64,000 nt of DNA from an uncultured Elusimicrobia bacterium (lineage in GTDB: Bacteria; Elusimicrobiota; Elusimicrobia; Elusimicrobiales; Elusimicrobiaceae), in contig CAMZGO010000002.1 in the NCBI GenBank assembly GCA_947306425.1, forward strand, positions 62,001 through 126,000, in the 5' to 3' direction. Below, piece after piece: positions 34,518 through 42,444 of the stretch. Each line of letters starts with the position of its first letter. Within the stretch, counting starts at the first letter, position 1. The translations under genes and the position numbers were made by a program. A model generated the notes under the pieces. That model worked only from the letters and a program-made list of their open reading frames with translations, was not told the DNA's origin and did no database searches.

Positions 34518-35369
34518 ATGATTACGTTTATTCTTTTTATTGCCTTAATTATTTTAATATTTTGTTTAAAAATTATTAGGGCTTTATCTTGGCAGAAACC
34601 ACCCCTCGGTGCCTTTCCAAAGGACTTTAATTTAACGGCGGAAAATATTACTTTCCAAACCAAAGATAATGTTACCTTAAAGGGTTGGTTTATACCTTGT
34701 AAAAATAGTGAGAAAACCGTAATTCTTATGCACGGTTTTGAAATGGATAAAAGCAGAATACTTCCGCAAACTGCTTTTTTGGCAAAAAAGTACAATTTAT
34801 TTTATTTCGACTTTCGCGGTATGGGGGAAAGCGACGGTAAAAGCGCCCAAGGCCTTAGGGAATATCTTGACGGACTTGCCGCTTTGGAATATTTGCGTGT
34901 AAACAATCCTAAACAAGCAAAAGAAATTTCACTTTACGGAATTAGTTTGGGGGCTTCGGTAGCGGCTTATCTTGCGGCGCAAGATAAAAATATTAAAACC
35001 ATAATTCTGGAAGCGTGCTTTTATTCCTATAAAAGAGTAGTTAGAAAATGGGCTTGGAACCATCATACCTTGCCTTACTATCCTGTTGTTTATGCTTTTT
35101 TGCGTTTTAGGAGGCTTATGTTTGGCATCGGGCTTGAAGAACTTGCCCCCAAAACAACAACCGCAAAGATTACATGCCCCGTTTTGCAAATTCACGGTAA
35201 AAAAGATAGGTTAGTATCCTATAAAATGGCATTACAGGTATTTGATGCCCTTAAATGCAACAAAGAATTTTGGCTTGTTGATAATGCCGGGCATATAAGT
35301 TGCCAAGAGGCAGCCGGCATAAAATACGAGCAAGAAATAACAAAATTTTTAGACAAATATTTTGTATAA
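34518..35369 (+). CDS. Membrane-anchored alpha/beta hydrolase
   Basis: 283 residues. One N-terminal hydrophobic anchor (MITFILFIALIILIFCLKII), then an alpha/beta hydrolase with oxyanion MHGFEMDKS, nucleophile YGISLGASVAAY (G-I-S-L-G), acid in HGKKDRLV and His in NAGHISC, a full triad. Resembles BEM46/YqkD-type hydrolases of unknown substrate. Start set by the TATAAT 6 nt upstream. Stands between a divergent methyltransferase gene and the structured leader of the pilin gene. Confidence 0.88.
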   Translation: MITFILFIALIILIFCLKIIRALSWQKPPLGAFPKDFNLTAENITFQTKDNVTLKGWFIPCKNSEKTVILMHGFEMDKSRILPQTAFLAKKYNLFYFDFRGMGESDGKSAQGLREYLDGLAALEYLRVNNPKQAKEISLYGISLGASVAAYLAAQDKNIKTIILEACFYSYKRVVRKWAWNHHTLPYYPVVYAFLRFRRLMFGIGLEELAPKTTTAKITCPVLQIHGKKDRLVSYKMALQVFDALKCNKEFWLVDNAGHISCQEAAGIKYEQEITKFLDKYFV

Positions 35370-35444
35370 TAAAAATATAAAATTAAAGGAGTTTTGTAAA
35401 TACAAATAAGTCAAAATATTTTTTGGCTTAGTACAATTTGAAAC

Positions 35445-35638
35445 GTTTTTGGAACCTTGAAAGACCAAGGTGCGCTGCTGAAAGGCGGCACAATACGAGT
35501 CCAAAAACAGTCGTTAAAGGCACAAAATTGACGGAGTTATAAACCGTTGGTTTTGTGCCGAGTGTTTACTTTTAAAAGTAAACTACGGCTGTTATATTTT
35601 GGGTTACTCGTATTGGCTCAAATATAACGGCCGTTTTT
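35445..35638 (+). ncRNA. Structured RNA candidate upstream of pilin gene
   Basis: Consecutive stems: A) GTTTTTGGA/TCCAAAAAC (35445-35453, 35500-35508) enclosing ACCTTG/CAAGGT and GTGC/GCAC; B) GGCACAAAA/TTTTGTGCC (35519-35527, 35551-35559) continued inward by three G-U pairs and ACGG/CCGT; C) palindrome GTTTACTTTTAAAAGTAAAC (35564-35583); D) 15-bp stem 35585-35599/35620-35634 followed by TTTTT, terminator-like. CAATACGAGT (35491-35500) beside stem A is fully complementary to ACTCGTATTG (35606-35615) in the loop of D. A TATAAT at 35365 could start the transcript and the pilin ATG follows 36 nt after the U-run. I match it to no known riboswitch. Confidence 0.65.
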
Positions 35639-35673
35639 ATTGGTTTTGTAAATAAATTAAAGGAGAAAATAAA

Positions 35674-36198
35674 ATGGAAAGAGAAAGCAACAAACAAAAT
35701 AATGGTTTTACACTTATTGAATTATTGGTGGTAGTTTTAATAATCGGTATACTTGCCTCCATCGCTTTGCCGAAGTATCAGCTTGCGGTTGATAAAGCAA
35801 GATATTCCACATTAATGAATATTACGAAAGCAATAGCCAATGCTAACGAACGTTTTTATTTGGTTAACGATAGATATTCCACAAATTTTAGGGAATTAGA
35901 TGTAGATATTCAGGCAAATAGTATTAGTAAAGACGGTAAAGAATCTTATTTTAGTTGGGGAAAGTGTGTCTTGTATAGTCAGTGGGAAGTTTGGTGTGAA
36001 AATGATAGAAGTTTAAAAAATCATTTCATTATTTTTTATGTTTACAGTGAAAACAAGGATTACAAAAATAAAACTTTATGTGTTGCAGCAAATACTGAAG
36101 AAAATTCCCGTTATGATAAATTGTGTCAAAGCGTAGGTAAATTTAATAGTAAAGGATCTTGCACTTCAGGAATTTGTAGAGTTTATATTATAAATTAA
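35674..36198 (+). CDS. Type IV pilin-like / pseudopilin protein
   Basis: 174 residues. A short leader ends at G, then FTLIELLVVVLIIGILASIALPKYQ, the prepilin peptidase site with Glu+5 and hydrophobic alpha-1N. The C-terminal domain has two Cys pairs (KCVLYSQWEVWC, CTSGIC) typical of a D-region. Secreted or assembled by a type II/IV machinery encoded elsewhere. Follows a long structured leader with its own terminator-like stem, so its expression may be attenuated. AAAGGAG precedes the ATG. Stop abuts the convergent TPR gene stop. Confidence 0.9.
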   Translation: MERESNKQNNGFTLIELLVVVLIIGILASIALPKYQLAVDKARYSTLMNITKAIANANERFYLVNDRYSTNFRELDVDIQANSISKDGKESYFSWGKCVLYSQWEVWCENDRSLKNHFIIFYVYSENKDYKNKTLCVAANTEENSRYDKLCQSVGKFNSKGSCTSGICRVYIIN

Positions 36199-37374
36199 CT
36201 ACGGCGGGCTCATTAAGCCTATATCAGTACCGGCAATAAACGGGGTTTTTAAATATTTTTTTGCCTCATCATCAATACCCCAGGTTTCTTTGTAATTTGT
36301 AATGCTTTTGTAAATTTCTGTTGCCTTGGCGCGCTGGCCTAAAGCATCATAACTTTGTGCAAGACGAAAAATATTCCAAAGCTGCCAACGGCTCATTTCT
36401 TGATTTTTGGTAGCTTCAATGCTTTGTTCCAAAACTTTAACCGCTTCCTGATAATTACCTTCCTGCATATAAGTGCTTGCCAAGGCAGTATAAGAACGGG
36501 CAATATAAATTTCTTTATAAAACGGCTCTTTGCCGATTTTACTTAAAAAATCATTAGCACCTTTTTTAACTTCTTCATAGTTCTTATTTTGGTAAGAAGC
36601 AATAATTGCTACAAAACGGAATAAAGGGTTATGCGGATATTTTTCTATAATTTCCTTGATATATTGTTCCGCCAAAGGGTAGTTTGCATATTTTTTGCTT
36701 TCTATGGAAATTTCCACAAGCAAAAGTTTTGCGGTATTGGCAGAATATCTGCCTTTGTCTTTAATCAAATTGAGATATTCTATACCCTTATCCGCATTGC
36801 CGCTGATTACAAGTTTTGCAAGAACACGAACTACTGCCGGTAAAGTACCGGCATAATATTCATAGATGGCCTTACCCAAATAGGCATCATACATTTCCGG
36901 GTCTAGTTCAATAGCACGATTCATATATTTTAAACCTTTTCTGCCCGTAAAATAGGCACGGACATAACTTTTGTTTGCTAATAAAAACCTTGCTTTGACA
37001 CCATAAATACCGCCAAGCGCCAAATAGGCCTGTGCTTCCTGCCCGTTTTGTTTTAACCAGGAGTCAATACCTTTTATTGAAGAATTTATAATATCTTCAA
37101 AAAATTTTGCTTGCTGCTTATTGCTTTTTTCAAATTCATATTCATAGCGGGACCACTCAATCATAGTCTGGCCGAAAAGACCTAAAGGATAGTTAGGATG
37201 TTCCTTGAGTAAAGCGGAAAGTTCTTTATGGGCAGTATCTAAATCAAGATTATATATAGCATCAACACCTTTATCGGCATGGGCTAAAACAACAGGGTCA
37301 ACTTTATCCCAAGCAAACAGATTGATGCTTAAAGAAAACAAAGCAACAAGCAAAATTTTATTTAGTAATTTCAA
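36199..37374 (-). CDS. Exported TPR protein
   Basis: 391 residues. Start codon is TTG at 37374 (GGGAG 8 nt upstream); no ATG exists before the signal peptide KLLNKILLVALFSLSINLFA. Several tetratricopeptide repeats run through the protein (DAIYNLDLDTAHKELSALLKE, ASTYMQEGNYQEAVKVLEQSI, AQSYDALGQRAKATEIYKSI). Periplasmic scaffold or assembly factor of unknown partner. Start lies 17 bp inside the end of serS, so translation is coupled. Confidence 0.82.
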   Translation of the reverse strand: MKLLNKILLVALFSLSINLFAWDKVDPVVLAHADKGVDAIYNLDLDTAHKELSALLKEHPNYPLGLFGQTMIEWSRYEYEFEKSNKQQAKFFEDIINSSIKGIDSWLKQNGQEAQAYLALGGIYGVKARFLLANKSYVRAYFTGRKGLKYMNRAIELDPEMYDAYLGKAIYEYYAGTLPAVVRVLAKLVISGNADKGIEYLNLIKDKGRYSANTAKLLLVEISIESKKYANYPLAEQYIKEIIEKYPHNPLFRFVAIIASYQNKNYEEVKKGANDFLSKIGKEPFYKEIYIARSYTALASTYMQEGNYQEAVKVLEQSIEATKNQEMSRWQLWNIFRLAQSYDALGQRAKATEIYKSITNYKETWGIDDEAKKYLKTPFIAGTDIGLMSPP

Positions 37375-38650
37375 TTTTATCGCTCCCGAAATAAGTCCTC
37401 AAAGCAGGGGGAATTAAAACGGAGCCGTCTGCCTGTTGGTAATTCTCAAGTATTGCGGCAAAAGTACGCCCGACAGCTATGCCGCTGCCGTTTAAAGTAT
37501 GAACATATTCGGTACCTTTTTGCCCTTCTTTTTTATAACGCAAATTCATGCGGCGTGCCTGAAAGTCAAGGCAATTTGAACAACTTGAAATTTCCCTAAA
37601 ACAATTCTGGGAAGGAAACCAAACTTCCAAATCATACGTCTTAGCTGAACTGAACCCCATATCACCGCTGGAAAGTAAAACACGGCGGTAAGGCAAATTA
37701 AGTGTTTGCAAAACAAGTTCGGCTTCTTGTGTCATCTTTTCTAAAATATCCATACTTTCTTCCGGCTTGGAAAGCCATACAAGTTCAACTTTATTAAATT
37801 GATGATTTCTGATTAAACCGCGTGTATCTTTACCGTAAGAACCGGCTTCTTTCCTAAAACACGGGGTATAAGCACAAAAGGCTTTAGGTAAATCTGTTTC
37901 TTTTAATACTTGCCCACGGTACATGTTGGTCAGGGGTATTTCAGCGGTAGATATTAAATATTGGTCCTCTTCCCCTTCCAAGTGATACATATCCTCTTTG
38001 AATTTAGGTAATTGTCCGGTACCGTAAAGAACATCGGCATTAACTATAGCCGGGGGCATAAATTCCGTATAACCGTTTTTGACATGTAAATCAAGCATAA
38101 AATTTATTAAGGAACGCTCCAAACGGCTGCCCTGCCCGCGAAGTAAAGCAAAACGGCTGCCGGAAAGTTTTGAAGCCGTATCAAAATCCAAAATACCAAG
38201 TGCCTCGCCAATAGCATGATGATCTTTAACCTCAAAATCAAATTTAGGAATAGGCAAAGTATTTTCTTTAACCACTATATTGGCTGTTTCATCAGGCCCT
38301 ACAGGTACGCTTATATCCGGCAAATTAGGAATAGTCAACATTATTTCTTCAATTTGGGCTTTTAAAGAATTTGTACGTTCCTCAATATTTTGCATTTTTA
38401 CCTTTAAATTGTTGGCTTCTTTTAAGGCCTCCTCAGCGGCTTGCGGACCTTCTTTAGCACGAAGCATACCTATTTTTTTAGAAATTTCATTTCTTTTTGA
38501 ACGTTCATTTTCCAATTCTTGCAAAGCAGTTTTATATTCACTTTGTAAAGTAAAAATCTTTTGCGCGCTTTCTTCAAGTTTTTTATTTCTTGAAACAAGA
38601 CGTTTTTTTGTTTCTTCAAAATTATCTGTTAAAAATTTAATATCTATCAT
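37358..38650 (-). CDS. serS: Seryl-tRNA synthetase
   Basis: 430 residues from ATG 38650 (MIDIKFLTDNFEETKKRL). The frame is open to 38668 within the previous gene, but SerRS normally starts here. N-terminal coiled-coil arm (about 25-105), class II motif 2 in CFRKEAGSYGKDTRGLIRNHQF and motif 3 in GSGIAVGRTFAAILENYQ. Charges tRNA-Ser with serine. Fully intact. Co-directional with the small membrane protein and CsgG-like genes upstream. Confidence 0.97.
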   Translation of the reverse strand: MIDIKFLTDNFEETKKRLVSRNKKLEESAQKIFTLQSEYKTALQELENERSKRNEISKKIGMLRAKEGPQAAEEALKEANNLKVKMQNIEERTNSLKAQIEEIMLTIPNLPDISVPVGPDETANIVVKENTLPIPKFDFEVKDHHAIGEALGILDFDTASKLSGSRFALLRGQGSRLERSLINFMLDLHVKNGYTEFMPPAIVNADVLYGTGQLPKFKEDMYHLEGEEDQYLISTAEIPLTNMYRGQVLKETDLPKAFCAYTPCFRKEAGSYGKDTRGLIRNHQFNKVELVWLSKPEESMDILEKMTQEAELVLQTLNLPYRRVLLSSGDMGFSSAKTYDLEVWFPSQNCFREISSCSNCLDFQARRMNLRYKKEGQKGTEYVHTLNGSGIAVGRTFAAILENYQQADGSVLIPPALRTYFGSDKIEITK

Positions 38651-38660
38651 AATTCCTCTT

Positions 38661-38891
38661 TTAATCAACTGCTATATCTTTTACGGAATAAGGTACAGGA
38701 AAGTACTTCTTTATAGGGCTTGCCTGCTGTTTTGATTCCGTTAAAACAAAATTCTGCATCGTTTGCGTATTAACTTTTACACCTTGATTTTGATGTAAAA
38801 TAAAAATTACTATCAGCACAAGACAAATGCAAATAAAACTCCAAAAAAAAGTGCTGGGACTTTCTATTTCTATATAATTTTGTCTTTTCAT
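38661..38891 (-). CDS. Small single-span membrane protein
   Basis: 76 residues: short charged N-terminus, one membrane helix (about 14-33, FFWSFICICLVLIVIFIL), then a 40-residue extracytoplasmic tail without known motif. Overlaps the end of the CsgG-like lipoprotein gene by 4 bp and lies 10 bp before serS. No homolog recognised; existence is supported by tight packing in the operon. Confidence 0.6.
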   Translation of the reverse strand: MKRQNYIEIESPSTFFWSFICICLVLIVIFILHQNQGVKVNTQTMQNFVLTESKQQASPIKKYFPVPYSVKDIAVD

Positions 38892-39562
38892 AAAGCCCGT
38901 TCTTTTGCTTTTTTTACTTGTTTGTCAAAACTTTTTATTATACCTTTTGCGCTGGAATCTAAGGCATCAAGGCCGCTTATGCCCTCTTTAGTATCATCCC
39001 CTACCCAAATGACTTCAGCCGTATTAACATCAAGCATTTTTGCAACTACACCTACTTGGGCATAAATTGTATACTCGGTGGGGGTAACTTCTTTACTGTG
39101 CCTAAAATCCTGACCGCCGTAAGTTTGGCGGAATTTAACTTCCCCTTCATTGTTTCTTGTTATTTGAGTATTATAAACCGGAGTAGAGGAAGTGTTTTTT
39201 GTTACCCTATACAGCATAGTTTTTTGTTCAGGCAGATAAGAAGTTATTTCCCCTACCAACAAAACATCAACACCCAAAATTTTCCCGATTTGGCGTGTTA
39301 CATTGGGTGAAAGATATTTTGAGGTTAAATCCTGTTCTTCCAAAACCTGTTCAATTTGCGCACGTTCCACAACTGTATATCCATATTTTATGAGATATTT
39401 TGTAAATAAATTTTCTGCTCCGGAAAAAGTTTCAGTAGGAGTGTTAAAAGGCAATACCCCGATACGCTTCATATTATTAAAATTGTATGTCTTGCTTATA
39501 TACGACTTAGGCGCACAGGATATTAAAATTACTGTTAAGGTAAACAATAAAAATTTCTTCAT
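38888..39562 (-). CDS. CsgG/LpoB-like lipoprotein
   Basis: 224 residues. Signal and lipobox LISC (about 13-16). Body resembles CsgG/HfaB-type proteins: KRIGVLPFNTPTETFSGAENLFTKYLIKYGYTVVERAQIEQVLEEQ, then ILGVDVLLVGEITSYLP. CsgG forms an outer-membrane secretion pore for curli; shorter relatives act in other envelope assemblies. No curli genes are near. First gene of the serS operon, with TATAAT 6 nt ahead of the ATG. Confidence 0.75.
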   Translation of the reverse strand: MKKFLLFTLTVILISCAPKSYISKTYNFNNMKRIGVLPFNTPTETFSGAENLFTKYLIKYGYTVVERAQIEQVLEEQDLTSKYLSPNVTRQIGKILGVDVLLVGEITSYLPEQKTMLYRVTKNTSSTPVYNTQITRNNEGEVKFRQTYGGQDFRHSKEVTPTEYTIYAQVGVVAKMLDVNTAEVIWVGDDTKEGISGLDALDSSAKGIIKSFDKQVKKAKERAL

Positions 39563-39568
39563 AATTAT

Positions 39569-39574
39569 ATTATA
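39569..39574 (-). promoter_or_regulatory. -10 box, predicted leaderless start of CsgG-like gene
   Basis: Minus-strand TATAAT, 6 nt, ATG at 39562. It shares a 49-bp gap with a divergent, equally spaced promoter at 39600. Confidence 0.55.
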
Positions 39575-39599
39575 TAAATTTTGCGGCCTTTATAATTGA

Positions 39600-39605
39600 T
39601 ATAAT
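39600..39605 (+). promoter_or_regulatory. -10 box, predicted leaderless start of membrane protein gene
   Basis: TATAAT, then GTAGGT, then ATG 39612. Another TATAAT lies at 39591-39596. Confidence 0.5.
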
Positions 39606-39611
39606 GTAGGT

Positions 39612-40913
39612 ATGAAAAAATACAGCATTTATTTATGGGCTATTATTGCCTTGATATTTATTACTTTTATAGGTACTATGTCTTATTGGTACCCTGTTAC
39701 GTTAGATGAATATTTTAGATGGAAAGAATCTTTTACCTGGGAAATATTTAAAGATGCCTATTTATCCTTAGTTCCACGCATAAGTATATTGTTCGGTCCG
39801 CCGATTTTTGCTTTAGGGAAATGGTCCTTTGTTCTAATGAATTCCATAATTCAATTTGCAAATTGTTTATGTATATTTTATATTTTATTCATGCGTTTAC
39901 CAAATATAAAAAACCTTGAAGATATGCCTTATTTCTTAACAATTTTGTGTATGAGCATATTTTTTATTTGCAGCCCCTCCGAAGTTATGTTTTGGCTCAG
40001 CGGGGCAATAAACTATAGTTGGTCTATTTTATTCTTTTTGCTTATGCTTTGTGTATTACGTCAAATTTTGTGCCAAAAGTTTGTTTTTAAAGATAATTGG
40101 GTAACCAAAATATGTTTGTTTATACTTTGTTTTATTGTGGGAATGAGTAATGAATGTTCCTCTCCTGTTGCTTTGGCAATAGCAGTGTGTTTCGGTTTAT
40201 TTTGTAACTTTAAAAATATAAAAACACCGCGCGCTTTAAGTTTTATGATCTTTGGTCTAGCAATAGGGTGCTTAGTTTTCTTTTCAGCACCCGCCCATTA
40301 CAGTAAAATGCTGATAGAAGGTGTTTCCAATATATCTTCCGTATCTTTAGGGGAAAAATTATTTTTCCATATATCCCACTTTAATGACTTTTTTAAGGCT
40401 CAATTTTTCCTTCCGGTTATTACCTTATTATTTTTGATAATAGCGGCAATAGATAAAGACAAAAGAAATTTTAAAGACACTGATTTTTGGCTATCAATAT
40501 CACTTTTAATCAGTGCTTTTACTATGGCTTTTATTTTGTTCGTTGTACCGCAACCTCCCGTTAGGGCCTATTATCCTGCCTCCATAGTATCTTTATTATC
40601 CTTTCTATTTTTAATTAAATATTTTATAAAGATATACAATTTTGATTTTTCAAAATATTTATGTTATCTTGTTTTAGGGATAAGTTTATTCTTGGCACCG
40701 CGCTTTGTAATCCCACATTATTCTTTATATTTACAGGAACAAATACGCAACAATTTAAACTTTGAAAATCAACCCAAAGCCCGGGTTATGCCGTATTTCG
40801 TTTTAAAAGGGCCGACAGAAAACCTTACTATTACTTTGATGGACCCGGCAAGAAGAAAAAATATCGGTAACAGTATATGGATAACTGATATGACAGAACC
40901 AATAAATTGGTAA
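39612..40913 (+). CDS. DUF6056-like polytopic membrane protein
   Basis: 433 residues, about 10-11 membrane helices, with a large first loop containing PVTLDEYFRWKESF. The layout and MFWLSGAINYSWSILFFLLMLC resemble DUF6056 proteins and, more distantly, GT-C glycosyltransferases whose acidic first loop is catalytic (TLDE). Likely envelope glycan work given the KdsC-like gene 9 bp downstream. Family call is from memory of the pattern and moderate. Confidence 0.65.
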   Translation: MKKYSIYLWAIIALIFITFIGTMSYWYPVTLDEYFRWKESFTWEIFKDAYLSLVPRISILFGPPIFALGKWSFVLMNSIIQFANCLCIFYILFMRLPNIKNLEDMPYFLTILCMSIFFICSPSEVMFWLSGAINYSWSILFFLLMLCVLRQILCQKFVFKDNWVTKICLFILCFIVGMSNECSSPVALAIAVCFGLFCNFKNIKTPRALSFMIFGLAIGCLVFFSAPAHYSKMLIEGVSNISSVSLGEKLFFHISHFNDFFKAQFFLPVITLLFLIIAAIDKDKRNFKDTDFWLSISLLISAFTMAFILFVVPQPPVRAYYPASIVSLLSFLFLIKYFIKIYNFDFSKYLCYLVLGISLFLAPRFVIPHYSLYLQEQIRNNLNFENQPKARVMPYFVLKGPTENLTITLMDPARRKNIGNSIWITDMTEPINW

Positions 40914-40916
40914 AAT
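40911..40916 (+). promoter_or_regulatory. -10-like box inside the upstream stop, before KdsC-like gene
   Basis: TAAAAT, then ATAATT, then ATG 40923, the same 6-nt geometry as other leaderless candidates here; it overlaps the stop codon of the upstream gene. Confidence 0.35.
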
Positions 40917-40922
40917 ATAATT

Positions 40923-41516
40923 ATGAACTTAACATTAACGGATAAAATTAAAAAAATTAAAGCGGTTATAACCGATGTAGACGGGGTTTTAACTGATGCT
41001 ACGATGAACTTTTTTTCAACCCCGACAGGCAAAATAGCGGAAGTAAAAAAATTCTGTGCTTATGACGGTATAGGTTTTATTTTGCTTCGCGATTTCGGCT
41101 TTAAAACCGGTATTATCACCGGCGGGAACGCACCTGCGACAGAACACAGGGCTTCTGTTTTGGGTATGGATTATCTCTATTATAATTATCTTGATAAACT
41201 GCCTGCTTTGAAAGATTTGATGATACGCTGCAATTTAAAGGCTGAGGAAATTGCCTATATAGGTGATGACCTTATTGATATACCTGCCTTAAAATATGTT
41301 GGGCTTGCATGTTCTGTAAATAATGCTGTACCAGAGGTTAAAAGTGAGGCGGATTATATCACACAAGTTGACGGTGGAAAAGGCGCCTTTAGGGAAGTTG
41401 CGGAACTGGTGCTGAAAATGCAGGGCTTTTGGCCTGAAGCACTGAAAAAAGCCGAAGAAGGAAAAATCGGTACAAGTTCAAAACGCCCAGTGGTAATTAT
41501 TGATTTTAAAAAATAG
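40923..41516 (+). CDS. KdsC-like 3-deoxy-D-manno-octulosonate 8-phosphate phosphatase
   Basis: 197 residues. HAD type C0 without cap: VITDVDGVLTDATM (nucleophile Asp), GIITGGNAPAT, KAEEIAYIGDDLIDIPAL. Length and GKGAFREVAELVL near the end fit KdsC, which removes phosphate from Kdo-8-P in LPS synthesis; related sugar-phosphate phosphatases cannot be excluded. The stop TAG is built from TA plus the first G of an inserted MITE, so the original C-terminus may have been altered (tail KRPVVIIDFKK). Confidence 0.85.
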   Translation: MNLTLTDKIKKIKAVITDVDGVLTDATMNFFSTPTGKIAEVKKFCAYDGIGFILLRDFGFKTGIITGGNAPATEHRASVLGMDYLYYNYLDKLPALKDLMIRCNLKAEEIAYIGDDLIDIPALKYVGLACSVNNAVPEVKSEADYITQVDGGKGAFREVAELVLKMQGFWPEALKKAEEGKIGTSSKRPVVIIDFKK

Positions 41517-41858
41517 GCCTAATGGTCAAAAATGTTGCTAATACCGTATCAAAAATGATGGAATGTTATTTTTTTGCTTTCTCTTTTATTTTCGCCACCC
41601 ATTTTTTACGGTCTTTATCTATGTAAAAAATGGGCGGGAGAAAGCCGAGCAAATTTTATTTGCGAGGCAAGAGGGGGGTACCTTATTAGTAAACTTCAGA
41701 GACGTAAAATGTATTAATGGGCAACCCCCACCCCTAACCCCTCCGCCCTTTCTTATTTTTGCTAAGGCAAAAATAAAACGGCAAAGGGGGAGGAAAATAA
41801 AAGAGCAACAATTTTAAGGAAAAGATACTTAATCAGCAACATTTTTGACCATTAGACC
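41516..41858 (+). mobile_element. MITE, copy 1 (343 bp)
   Basis: Terminal inverted repeats of about 24 bp (GGYCTAATGGTCAAAAATGT and on) with one mismatch. Flanks share AAAAATA (41509-41515, 41859-41865), a probable target duplication. The copy at 43954 differs by one base in 343. Internal palindromes are present (CCCATTTTTTAC/GTAAAAAATGGG; TTATTTTTGC/GCAAAAATAA). No transposase; the 84-codon frame inside is not convincing. GG-start ends and an about 8-bp duplication are compatible with IS1595-like transposases, not proven. Confidence 0.92.
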
Positions 41859-41894
41859 AAAAATATAATCAAAAGTAATGGTTAATTATAACAC

Positions 41895-41925
41895 AAAAGG
41901 CCCTCACATTAAGTGAGGGCCTTTT
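41895..41925. terminator. Bidirectional intrinsic terminator
   Basis: 13-bp perfect stem AAAAGGCCCTCAC / GTGAGGGCCTTTT (41895-41907, 41913-41925), between convergent KdsC-like and thioredoxin-like genes. Confidence 0.92.
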
Positions 41926-41941
41926 GTATCGTCAATTCTTA

Positions 41942-42430
41942 TTAAAGATTTTTAAGTTTTTCCAAAATACTGCCTACATGTTCCGGTGAATAACCGTTCC
42001 ATATTTCTACTTGTTCGCCGTCTTTAAAAAGCATAATTGTTGGAAAACCCCTAACGCCTTGCTCCTGCATTAATTCCCTTGCATTGTAATAAATATCAAT
42101 GTTTTTTACTGCTTTTACAGGTTCTAAATTTACAAGACTTGAGGAATTTTCATCCATAAAAGCAATAATAACATCTGCTTGATTTTGCGGCACTTTACCG
42201 GCAAGTTCATCCATATAAGGGAGCATCCTTTTGCACCAGCCGCAAAAACCTGCCATAAAAGCAACTACGACGGGTTTTTGATTAACTTTTTCGGTAAAAT
42301 TATAACTATCCCCGTTTAAACCGGGCAAGACATAGCCCTGCACGGTTTGTGAATTTTGGGCCGGTTGTGTCATTTGATTGCAAGCGGCGAAAGAAAATAC
42401 TGCTAATACTAATATAAATAATTTTTTCAT
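41942..42430 (-). CDS. Thioredoxin-like lipoprotein
   Basis: 162 residues. Signal with lipobox FAAC (about 14-17), then a thioredoxin fold with active site FCGWCKRM (CxxC) and cis-Pro loop GFPTIMLFKDG. Predicted envelope thiol-disulfide reductase or TlpA-like. TATAAT 6 nt before the ATG points to a leaderless mRNA. Separated from the ALDH gene by 14 bp but with its own promoter inside that space. Confidence 0.9.
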   Translation of the reverse strand: MKKLFILVLAVFSFAACNQMTQPAQNSQTVQGYVLPGLNGDSYNFTEKVNQKPVVVAFMAGFCGWCKRMLPYMDELAGKVPQNQADVIIAFMDENSSSLVNLEPVKAVKNIDIYYNARELMQEQGVRGFPTIMLFKDGEQVEIWNGYSPEHVGSILEKLKNL

Positions 42431-42436
42431 AGTTAC

Positions 42437-42442
42437 ATTATA
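42437..42442 (-). promoter_or_regulatory. -10 box, predicted leaderless start of thioredoxin-like gene
   Basis: Minus-strand TATAAT, 6 nt (GTAACT), ATG 42430; it overlaps the stop region of the upstream ALDH gene. Confidence 0.55.
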
Positions 42443-42444
42443 TC

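Noticed and set aside
35445-35638. c-di-GMP (GEMM) riboswitch ahead of the pilin gene
   Set aside because: The conserved GEMM-I and GEMM-II core sequences are not present; only the genomic context would suggest it.
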